Shown piece by piece: positions 1 to 6,476 of a DNA stretch of 64,000 nt (the first letter of the stretch is position 1; the number at the start of each line of letters is the position of its first letter). Made by a program: the position numbers and the translations under genes. This stretch comes from Prolixibacteraceae bacterium. Its GTDB lineage: Bacteria; Bacteroidota; Bacteroidia; Bacteroidales; Prolixibacteraceae. The notes under the pieces are model-generated. The model did not search any database. It saw only the letters and a program-made list of their open reading frames with translations, and was not told the origin of the DNA. The stretch covers positions 1-64,000 of the forward strand of contig JALNYZ010000006.1 in the NCBI GenBank assembly GCA_023229575.1. Direction: 5' to 3'.

Positions 1-120
1 GCTTAGGACTTCCTTCAGATTTCGGGTCACCCCGAACACCCTTGTCCTTCGCTAATACTTCCGGTCATAACGGCGTATAGGAGATTCTCACTCCATTGAA
101 CCAAACCATGCCCGACACAC
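1..120 (-). mobile_element. Group II intron, 5' portion (domain I), cut by left window edge
   Basis: Read on the minus strand, this stretch contains ACAAGGGTGTTCGGGGTGAC followed by CCGAAATCTGAAGGAAGTCC. That is the arrangement of the 5' domain I region of bacterial group II introns (AAGGGTGT, a short hairpin, then AATCTGAAGGAAG). A plausible intron 5' end GTGTG lies at 120-116 on the minus strand. The intron-encoded reverse transcriptase would lie left of the window, so the identification rests on RNA sequence pattern only. Confidence 0.45.
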
Positions 121-241
121 TTGACATTTTTATCTCCTACGGAGAAAATTTAATCAGTCTCTCAAAACATCAGGTGGAGAAATCACGGACAGGTGGAGGC
201 CTGTTCAAAATAAAAATTTACAGAATAGCGTGAAATGCACC

Positions 242-268
242 TCCTTCCATCTGAAAACAGTGGAAGGA
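242..268 (-). terminator. Hairpin after the DUF302 gene
   Basis: CCTTCCA and TGGAAGG form a 7 bp stem, extended by CTG/CAG around an AAAA loop. It lies about 25 bp downstream of the DUF302 stop codon. There is no clear T-tract on the minus strand, so termination is likely but not certain. Confidence 0.4.
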
Positions 269-293
269 AGTATAATAGTTTTAGGGAGTAACT

Positions 294-695
294 CTATCCG
301 ACAACCGTTTTGACAATCTCCTCAATTTCATCGGCCGCCTCAATCATGGTAGCCTGTATATTTTCGGGCATGGCGGCTGCGAACATCCTGCCATTTAAAG
401 TTGCCACATAGATTTTGCCATCCTCTTTTTCATACACCGAAATGCGGCAGGGCATCATCACGGAGACGATCCGTTCGTCGCTTTTTTCGAGCATTACGCC
501 CGAATAGGCTGGTTTACAGATCTCAACAACTTTCACCGGCCTTACCGACTTTCCGGCTTTGGCCAGGGATTGCTGCAGATCGTGGTTTGCCGGGTTCATC
601 CACTCACGGTCGGTAGCGGCCGTGATCAATAACTCAACAGTTTCGTTGAGCCCAAAAAGACTCTCCTTTTCAAAAATTGGTTGGTTTTCCTGCAT
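294..695 (-). CDS. DUF302 family protein
   Basis: A 133-residue protein that fits the DUF302 family: a small alpha/beta fold with a conserved central strand reading MPCRISVYE at about residues 80-88, followed by a second strand (KIYVATLN). There is no signal peptide or membrane segment, so it should be cytoplasmic. DUF302 proteins have no settled function; some sit beside sulfur, redox or metal genes. Here the gene is the last of a run of minus-strand genes and lies 102 bp downstream of a thioredoxin reductase fusion, which suggests a thiol or redox role. The single cysteine in MPC is the most interesting residue. Family assignment is fairly firm; the functional statement is inference from context. 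Confidence 0.75.
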   Translation of the reverse strand: MQENQPIFEKESLFGLNETVELLITAATDREWMNPANHDLQQSLAKAGKSVRPVKVVEICKPAYSGVMLEKSDERIVSVMMPCRISVYEKEDGKIYVATLNGRMFAAAMPENIQATMIEAADEIEEIVKTVVG

Positions 696-797
696 GGCTA
701 TTGTTTTTTATACTATTGAAATTATACGATCCCCTGAACTTTCAGGTTCAGAAATTATCCTTCTAAGTTAATCCTATTTCCAGTTATTTCCTATCCC

Positions 798-2066
798 TCA
801 ATCCAGCTCTTTGGCAATCGAAATAGCGGCAATCGTGCCATCCGCTACGGCAGTGGTAATCTGACGGTATTTCTTGCTGATCACATCCCCTACCGCATAA
901 ACGTTGGGAATAGAGGTACGCATCTCATCATCGGTTTTGATGTAGCCCCACTGATCCAGCTCCAGTTTGTCGGTAAAAAGGCCCAGATTTGGCTTCATGC
1001 CAATGAAAATAAAGACCCCGTCGGCTTCGATTGTTTTAATCTCTTTGGTCGTTAGGTCTTCTACTTCCACCACCATACGGTCGCCAACCTTTTTAAAGGA
1101 GCGGGGCTCATGCAAAAAGATGGGATGAATTTTTGGGTTGGCCAGGAGCTTATCCTGAGCAGTCTTATTGGCAGTAAAGGCGGCAAACTGATGGACCATC
1201 GTCACACTGGAAGCAAATTTGGCGATAAAGTCACTCTCCTCAACGGCCGAGTTACCGCCGCCAATCACAATCACCTCCTTGTCGACAAAATATTTTGCAT
1301 CGCAGGTAGCACAATAGGAGATGCCTTTCCCTTTCAGCTCCCTTTCACCCTTGGCGCCTGTAAGGTTCGGTGTTGTACCGGTAGCGATGATGATTTTTTT
1401 GGCATGGATGGTCTCGTATTCATCAATGACCACGGTCCGTTTTACCAAATCAACTTTGGTTACATCTACGGCAACTTTGAAGACGGTCCCGCAAAGCTTG
1501 GTCTGTTCGGACATGTTGTGCGACAGCATGTATCCTGCCTGTGGATCAATGAATCCGGGATAGTTCGATACTTCATGCGTGGTCGAAACGTGTCCGCCGG
1601 GCAGTGAAATATCTACCAATACGGTTTTGATCTTCGCCTGACAGAGGTACAATCCGGCAGTTAGTCCACCCGGACCACCACCCAGGACAATCACATCATA
1701 TTCAGAAACCTGGGGTACAATTTTGCCCTTAATTTTGCTGACAGATTCTGCCGGCAGCATGGCATTCAGGTTTTTGACGATTTCGCTGCGCTTGATACCT
1801 CCGGCCAACCGCTCTGTAACCTCTTTGCCCCGGTCGAAGAAAAGCAGGGTCGGTGAAGATTTCACGCCCAACTTATCAGCCAACTCGCGGTTTGCCTGAC
1901 GGTACATCTTTACAAATTTAATCTCATGGCCATACATACCCGCCAATGATTCAAATTTGGGGGCAACCGCTTCACATGGAGGACATTCTGTAGAATAAAA
2001 ATCCAAGACAACTTTACCTCCGTTTAATACTTCCTGTTCAAATTCTGAACTGTTGATCTCTTTCAT
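798..2066 (-). CDS. Thioredoxin-thioredoxin reductase fusion
   Basis: A 422-residue fusion. Residues 1-105 are a thioredoxin domain with the active site CPPC at 28-31. From about residue 125 follows a complete thioredoxin reductase: FAD-binding GGGPGG, the redox-active CATC motif (about residue 252), the NAD(P)H-binding GGGNSAVEE, and the C-terminal GDV FAD motif. Electrons would pass from NAD(P)H through FAD and CATC to the fused CPPC domain, so the protein could act as a self-contained disulfide or thiol reductase in the cytoplasm. In ordinary TrxB the order is reductase alone or reductase then thioredoxin; here thioredoxin comes first. It sits between a radical SAM gene and a DUF302 gene on the same strand, so it may keep cysteine-rich partners reduced. 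Confidence 0.9.
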   Translation of the reverse strand: MKEINSSEFEQEVLNGGKVVLDFYSTECPPCEAVAPKFESLAGMYGHEIKFVKMYRQANRELADKLGVKSSPTLLFFDRGKEVTERLAGGIKRSEIVKNLNAMLPAESVSKIKGKIVPQVSEYDVIVLGGGPGGLTAGLYLCQAKIKTVLVDISLPGGHVSTTHEVSNYPGFIDPQAGYMLSHNMSEQTKLCGTVFKVAVDVTKVDLVKRTVVIDEYETIHAKKIIIATGTTPNLTGAKGERELKGKGISYCATCDAKYFVDKEVIVIGGGNSAVEESDFIAKFASSVTMVHQFAAFTANKTAQDKLLANPKIHPIFLHEPRSFKKVGDRMVVEVEDLTTKEIKTIEADGVFIFIGMKPNLGLFTDKLELDQWGYIKTDDEMRTSIPNVYAVGDVISKKYRQITTAVADGTIAAISIAKELD

Positions 2067-2123
2067 GTTAATGCATTTTTATTGATATTTTGATTCCTGG
2101 ATATTTTCCCTTCCAGGACAATT

Positions 2124-2300
2124 TTCAATTTTGGATTGCGCCTCTTTCGATATTTATTCCTTCCGTCCGAAACAATCTGATTACATTTTCCAATTTGCTA
2201 CCGCGGACGGTGAATTCCACGCTCTCTTTTACCCGGGGTGTCGCTCCTTCGTCGCTTTACCCCGGGCTACCAATATATATCCCCTCCGGGGAAGGATTGG
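2124..2300. repeat. Interspersed palindromic repeat, copy 1
   Basis: This copy carries, in order, TTCCGTCCGAAA, then GCTACCGCGGACGG (CCGTCCG pairs with CGGACGG), then a hairpin whose arms are ACCCGGGGT..ACCCCGGG, then CCCCTCCGGGG. The same order of modules recurs at 3899-4096. Both copies lie just upstream of minus-strand start codons (trx fusion and radical SAM gene). The remainder of the 480 bp gap (2300-2544) is pyrimidine-rich low-complexity DNA like that near 26.8 kb; I see no gene in it. Confidence 0.7.
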
Positions 2301-2544
2301 TGCCTGATCAATATAGTGGTTAAAAAACAGACTGACTTATATTCTCATTTTCTTACCCTCTCATCCTCTCCGTTTCATCGTTTCTCCGTTTCAACTCTTC
2401 TCCATCCAATAGTCTCCGTCTCCTTACCTTAATCATTCTTCAAAATTCCATTGTAACAACTCGCCCACTCTCCCCCTCGCCAAGTCGCCCCTTCTAACTT
2501 CTCATTTTCTCAGCGCTCAGCGCATCATTGTCAATTGTCAATTG

Positions 2545-3885
2545 TCAACTCTCCATTGTTAATTCTTCGCCGAAATAGGCTTTAAACCCAATCTCCAGCA
2601 ACTCCTTCACGGGACGGCAGTCGGGCGAAAGGATGGAGCCGTTCTTGTTTTTAGCCACCGAACCGCACCCTCCGCCGCATGCGAGTTGTACTGAACAATT
2701 CCGGCACTCTTCGATGGAGGTGACATCCCGCGAAGCCCATTGATGAATCAACTGTTCGTTTTTTGTTACCTCCGGGTAGAAAGTACCCAGCGCCTCCTCC
2801 TCTTTGCCAACGGTCGCCGTGCAGGAGTAAATCCGTCCGGTGTAATCAAATGCCCACTCCGATTTGCATGCAGGACAGGCATCAAACAGCGGGTCAGGCA
2901 GATTGCCGTTCTCGGAAAGATATTTGGCTACCGAATAGGAGGGTTTGTAAAACTCCAGGATATGCGGATGCACCTCTGTCAGTTCAAATATTTTTTGGAA
3001 GAGGGAAATCCTTGTAAACAACTGATCAGGAGTAGACTGACAGTGATGCAACTCGTAGTTCCGACCAATTTGTGTCTTGAAAAGAGGGTGAGAGGTCCAT
3101 CCTTTATCGATGGCAAAAGAGGCCAGTTCGGGAAGATTCTCGATATTTTGCTTGTCGATCACCATCCTCAGGTTGACCGGAAAACCAGCTGCCAACGCGG
3201 CATCGATGCCCCTTACGATCGGCTCAAAAGTGGGTGAACCTCCTTTGAGAAAACGCCGCTGATCATGAATTTTTTTTGTGCCATCCAGGGTAATTTGTAT
3301 TTCGCGGATTTTCCCTTTAGCGAGAAGATCAATATAGTTTTCAAGGTAATAACCGTTGGTAACCACACAAATATCTATTCCTGCCTCATTGGATTTTTCC
3401 ACCAAAAGAGCAATCAGTTCGCGCTGGTGGGGAGTGTTTAACAACGGTTCCCCTCCGAATATTGTCAAGTATTTACGCCGGTTGGGCAATTCTTTCCTGA
3501 TGTAGTCGAAGAAGGCCTGGATCAATTCGGGCGTTGCACTCTGGTGTGGATTGGTGTACTCATCCTGGTAACAGTAACTACAGCTGAAATTGCAACTGTA
3601 ATTCGGAACAAAAAAGAGCTGAACCTCCTCATCGTCGCGTTGATCTACAAAATCAAAATAACGGTTACGGTAGATGTTATTCTCATTTCCCGGTGCAACC
3701 AGGTATCCCTTTTCGGCCAGAACCTGCATCTGTTCCGGATCGCCGCTTTGTTCCAGTTCTCCAGACAACAAAGTTTTTGCCTCCTCAACTGAGAGCAAAT
3801 CGGCGTTTCCACTCAGCAGATTGACGGCATAAAATTGGTTGGAATCCTGAACCCTGGATACTATGTTGTGTTTTGATTGGATCAT
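2545..3885 (-). CDS. Radical SAM/SPASM domain enzyme, probable peptide maturase
   Basis: A 446-residue protein. The radical SAM cluster motif CxxxCxxC lies at C98, C102 and C105 (SCNFSCSYCYQ), followed by GGEPLLN in the SAM-binding region. The C-terminal third is a SPASM domain with cysteines in CPACKSEW, SCTATVG, ECRNC, CGGGCG and PDC, which would bind auxiliary [4Fe-4S] clusters. The first 90 residues resemble the N-terminal extension of RiPP maturases, with a phrase FYAVNLLSGNADLLS like those that recognise leader peptides. SPASM enzymes modify peptides or proteins, forming thioether or carbon-carbon links or oxidising residues. A 32-residue Cys-rich gene lies about 300 bp upstream on the same strand and is the obvious candidate substrate. 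The fold is certain; substrate and reaction are inference. Confidence 0.9.
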   Translation of the reverse strand: MIQSKHNIVSRVQDSNQFYAVNLLSGNADLLSVEEAKTLLSGELEQSGDPEQMQVLAEKGYLVAPGNENNIYRNRYFDFVDQRDDEEVQLFFVPNYSCNFSCSYCYQDEYTNPHQSATPELIQAFFDYIRKELPNRRKYLTIFGGEPLLNTPHQRELIALLVEKSNEAGIDICVVTNGYYLENYIDLLAKGKIREIQITLDGTKKIHDQRRFLKGGSPTFEPIVRGIDAALAAGFPVNLRMVIDKQNIENLPELASFAIDKGWTSHPLFKTQIGRNYELHHCQSTPDQLFTRISLFQKIFELTEVHPHILEFYKPSYSVAKYLSENGNLPDPLFDACPACKSEWAFDYTGRIYSCTATVGKEEEALGTFYPEVTKNEQLIHQWASRDVTSIEECRNCSVQLACGGGCGSVAKNKNGSILSPDCRPVKELLEIGFKAYFGEELTMES

Positions 3886-3898
3886 TTAGATAATTTTC

Positions 3899-4096
3899 GA
3901 TTTTGGATTCGGTCCCTGAGCCTGTCGAAGGGTCGATTGCGCTTCATTCATTATTCGTTCGTTCCGTCCGAAATGATCCAAGAACCATTTTTCGCCAGGC
4001 TACCACGGACGGCGGTCTTTCGGGATTCATTAGCCAGGGGTTCCGCTTCGCTCCACCCCTGGCTAATGACATTTAACCGCTTCGCGGTATAGCTCC
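3899..4096. repeat. Interspersed palindromic repeat, copy 2
   Basis: Same module order as the copy at 2124-2300: TTTTGGATT, TTCCGTCCGAAA, GCTACCACGGACGG, a long hairpin AGCCAGGGGT..ACCCCTGGCT, then ATTTAACCGCTTCGCGG. It also includes one copy of the common palindrome TCCCTGAGCCTGTCGAAGGG (about 3914-3933). It lies immediately upstream of the radical SAM gene. Confidence 0.7.
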
Positions 4097-4140
4097 GGAG
4101 TTCCACTCGCCCCGTCTCCCCCTCTCTTAGTCGTTCCTAA

Positions 4141-4185
4141 AAGAATAAGCCTGCCGGGAAATTGCTCTCCCAACAGCTTATTCTT
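4141..4185 (-). terminator. Terminator hairpin after the small Cys-rich gene
   Basis: AAGAATAAGC (4141-4150) and GCTTATTCTT (4176-4185) form a perfect 10 bp stem; inner GGGA/TCCC can extend it. It begins 6 bp beyond the stop codon of the 32-residue gene and would separate it, fully or partly, from the downstream radical SAM gene. Confidence 0.75.
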
Positions 4186-4190
4186 GAAGA

Positions 4191-4289
4191 CTAGTCGTGG
4201 CATCCCACAACCGACCTGGAAGTCTTGGCACAGCACTGAGCTATCACCACGCTTTTCTGCGCTTCCTGCTTTTTAACCAAACTTTTCAT
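4191..4289 (-). CDS. Small Cys-rich peptide, candidate RiPP precursor or thiol peptide
   Basis: A 32-codon gene translated by eye from the gap: ATG at 4289, TAG at 4193-4191. The N-terminal half is lysine- and glutamine-rich and leader-like (MKSLVKKQEAQKSVV). The C-terminal half reads QCCAKTSRSVVGCHD, with cysteines at 19, 20 and 30, ending His-Asp. It lies 57 bp downstream of an ArsM-like methyltransferase and is followed after 6 bp by a 10 bp stem terminator; a radical SAM/SPASM gene comes next. A short gene with a clean terminator in this setting is typical of RiPP precursors. Its three thiols would also suit As(III) or another soft metal. I do not recognise a named family. Translation and location are seen directly; the role is inference. 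Confidence 0.6.
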   Translation of the reverse strand: MKSLVKKQEAQKSVVIAQCCAKTSRSVVGCHD

Positions 4290-4346
4290 TTAAAAAACAA
4301 TTAATGAATGAATTACGTAATTATATATTTGCTTAGAAAAGCCATT

Positions 4347-5000
4347 TTATGCTTTACAGCCACAGGTTGAGCCTTTCGGCCTTTCCCCGGCTATGGTGAA
4401 ACTGCAGACCTCAACCTTCCCTTTCGGATAAGGTTTGGATTCTTCCAGAATTGTGATCTTTTGAAATCCGACCGCGTTAAGTGTATCCAAATACTCTTCA
4501 CGTGTAACCGAGCCTGCCCAGCATTCCGAAACTGCTACCGGATCGTTGCGGTACTCCTCTGGAACAGGAGAGGTGGCATAAATATCGCTCACAACAAAAC
4601 GTCCCCCCTTTTTCAGAATCCTGAAAATTTCGTTCCAGACAGCTGCTTTATCAGCCGCATGATTAATGGTACAATTTGAAACTACCAGATCTGCTGTTTG
4701 ATCAGCTAGCTCCAGCTTCTCCAGTTCACTTTGGATGAACTTTACGTTGCCCACGCCAAATTTGGCAGCATTTTCCCTGGCAGTGGCCAACATGCCATCT
4801 GAGATATCTATACCGTATGCAAATCCTTCTTCTCCTGCCTGCTCGGCCATGCGGAGCACATCGGTACCCCGCCCGCTTCCCAGGTCCACACAAATTTCAC
4901 CTGGCTGAACTTTCGAAAAATTGAGCGCCCCACCGCAGGAAAGGCAGCATTCTGTCTTGGCCAACTGACTGTATCTGAGATTAATACTGGAATAATCCAT
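4347..5000 (-). CDS. ArsM-like SAM-dependent methyltransferase
   Basis: A 217-residue class I methyltransferase. The SAM-binding motif is VDLGSGRGTD at 38-47, with the acidic motif II GIDISDGM at 63-70. It follows the arsenite methyltransferase (ArsM/AS3MT) pattern closely: SNCTIN at 108-113, SDIYATSPVPEE in the middle, and SECWAG at 158-163. The cysteines C110 and C160 fall where ArsM binds arsenic. The N-terminus has CCLSCGG (C18, C19, C22), and the C-terminus ends in CGCKA. At 217 residues it is shorter than most ArsM proteins (about 280 or more). It is the first gene of the minus-strand cluster. The substrate could be As(III) or a thiol peptide; a strict ArsM label is not justified. Confidence 0.8.
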   Translation of the reverse strand: MDYSSINLRYSQLAKTECCLSCGGALNFSKVQPGEICVDLGSGRGTDVLRMAEQAGEEGFAYGIDISDGMLATARENAAKFGVGNVKFIQSELEKLELADQTADLVVSNCTINHAADKAAVWNEIFRILKKGGRFVVSDIYATSPVPEEYRNDPVAVSECWAGSVTREEYLDTLNAVGFQKITILEESKPYPKGKVEVCSFTIAGERPKGSTCGCKA

Positions 5001-5134
5001 ATCTTTACAAAAACTAATCTATTTAATAAACAATTTCCAACCAACTAAGTTCGTCAATCGTTGCAATGATCCGACAAAAATAGAAAAATTAATTTTAAAT
5101 CGCATTGCTATCACTTAAATCTTTTTAATATCAC

Positions 5135-5142
5135 TATTTTTG
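5135..5142 (+). promoter_or_regulatory. Bacteroidota -7 box TATTTTTG abutting the start codon
   Basis: TATTTTTG matches TAnnTTTG and ends only 4 bp before the ATG at 5147. If it is the functional -7 element, transcription would begin at or next to the start codon, giving a leaderless or nearly leaderless mRNA. Confidence 0.4.
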
Positions 5143-5146
5143 CAAA

Positions 5147-5602
5147 ATGAAGAAATTCTTTTCAGAAGACTTGACTCAGGATGAGCTTGCCTTGATGTTT
5201 CAAAGTGATGAGAAATGTCTTGAGTTTATCTCTGCGTTGAAATGGGGGGAGGGATTCGAATGCAGGAAATGTGGCAACACCAACTTCTGCAGTGGAAAGA
5301 GCCCTTTTTCGAGGAGATGCACAAAATGCAAAAGCGAAGAATCTGCTACTGCCGGAACCATTTTTCACAATTGCAAGTTTCCGATCAGCAAAGCCTTTTA
5401 CATAGCTTTCCAGGTATGCAAAGGAAATGAATCCATCTCAACCTACGAGTTTGCAAGAAGACTTTCGCTCAGGCAGATGACCTGCTGGAATTTTAAATCA
5501 AAGATCAGCGCTGCCCTTGACTCACTGACCCATCTCTCCGATGTCGAGAAAAAGGATGTGCGAAAACTTTTTACTTACGACGAAGTGCCTAAAATGCAAT
5601 AG
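5147..5602 (+). CDS. Solitary IS1595-type zinc-ribbon protein
   Basis: A 151-residue protein with a zinc ribbon (C39-x2-C42 and C58-x2-C61) followed by a helical region with TAGTIFHNCKFPISKAFYIA. This is the arrangement of the N-terminal DNA-binding half of IS1595-family transposases (GTIFHNTK-like, then a helix-turn-helix). The DDE catalytic domain is absent, and the sequence downstream contains nothing that could supply it. There are no terminal inverted repeats that I can see. It may be a transposase remnant or a domesticated DNA-binding protein; the intact reading frame and apparent promoter favour a functional gene. Confidence 0.7.
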   Translation: MKKFFSEDLTQDELALMFQSDEKCLEFISALKWGEGFECRKCGNTNFCSGKSPFSRRCTKCKSEESATAGTIFHNCKFPISKAFYIAFQVCKGNESISTYEFARRLSLRQMTCWNFKSKISAALDSLTHLSDVEKKDVRKLFTYDEVPKMQ

Positions 5603-5924
5603 ATTGCATATACTATCCTTAACAGTTGCCGCACTTTCCAAATCTATTTGAAATCCACTATTTTAGGCGCTCTTTAGTGCAGGGGTAAGTGTGTAATTAT
5701 TCAACACTTTCTTGCATGTAAATATGTCGTTATTTACATTTTTTCGATTTTTAGTACATTTTCTTAGAAAAATCCAATATTTAACAAATTCCTAACATAA
5801 GTCATTCAAAGTTAAGGTAATCTTTCCCTAGTTTTGGGCGGTGATGCCAATTTGGTCCGTCATTCTGTTTCATGAATACCCTTTCGCACCAATTTGGTCC
5901 ATCCAACTAAAACCAGGAAAATTT
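5603..5924 (+). promoter_or_regulatory. Hydrogenase operon leader with two CCAATTTGGTCC direct repeats
   Basis: A 322 bp gap before the hydrogenase operon. It holds two identical 12-mers CCAATTTGGTCC at 5847-5858 and 5889-5900, exactly 42 bp (four helical turns) apart. The second contains the 11 bp palindrome ACCAATTTGGT, which also occurs (other strand) at 13836-13846. The repeats lie within 80 bp of the start codon, so they could be an operator. I see no canonical Rex or FNR site. Confidence 0.4.
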
Positions 5925-6425
5925 ATGATTACGCACGACGAGATTTGCACTGTCCATTCGATGACTGAAGCCGAGAAATACAGTTTACTCGAACAGGTGA
6001 TGGACGATTATGACCACAAGGAGAGCAACCTGATTCAAATTCTGCACATGGGGCAGGCCATCTTCGGTTACCTTTCGGCAGAGGTTCAATCCTTTATTGC
6101 TAAAAAGATGGATATTCCCAACTCAAAAGTAAACAGTGTGCTCACCTTTTACTCCTTCTTTTCGACCAAACCCAAAGGCAAGTATACGGTGTCCATCTGC
6201 CTTGGAACTGCCTGCTATGTGCGAGGGGGCAAGGAGGTTGTCAACAAACTAAAGGAGGTTCTCTCCATCGAAGTTGGTGAAACTACCGAGGATAAGATGT
6301 TCTCACTGCAGGTAATGCGTTGCATCGGCGCCTGCGGACTGGCGCCTGCCATGACCATCAATGACAAAGTTTACAAACAGGTCAATCCCAACAAATTGCA
6401 CCGCATCCTCGGCATGCTGAAATAA
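5925..6425 (+). CDS. hydC: NAD-linked [FeFe] hydrogenase subunit HydC (NuoE-like)
   Basis: A 166-residue NuoE/24 kDa-type subunit carrying one thioredoxin-fold [2Fe-2S] cluster. The ligands are in CLGTACYVRGG and RCIGACGLAP, the usual four-cysteine arrangement. I chose the ATG at 5925 (MITHDEICTVH), not the upstream in-frame ATG at 5841, because the earlier stretch is non-homologous and contains the CCAATTTGGTCC repeats. With the next two genes it makes the trimeric HydABC-type hydrogenase that couples H2 with NAD(H), and in electron-bifurcating members also with ferredoxin. It is cytoplasmic, 51 bp upstream of the NuoF-like gene. Confidence 0.88.
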   Translation: MITHDEICTVHSMTEAEKYSLLEQVMDDYDHKESNLIQILHMGQAIFGYLSAEVQSFIAKKMDIPNSKVNSVLTFYSFFSTKPKGKYTVSICLGTACYVRGGKEVVNKLKEVLSIEVGETTEDKMFSLQVMRCIGACGLAPAMTINDKVYKQVNPNKLHRILGMLK

Positions 6426-6476
6426 TACTATTGCCGACATTTTCTATTGTAATCAGACAACAAAACTCAAAAAATT

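Noticed and set aside
5841..5924. HydC start at 5841
   Set aside because: It would include the CCAATTTGGTCC direct repeats, and homology to NuoE begins only after 5925.
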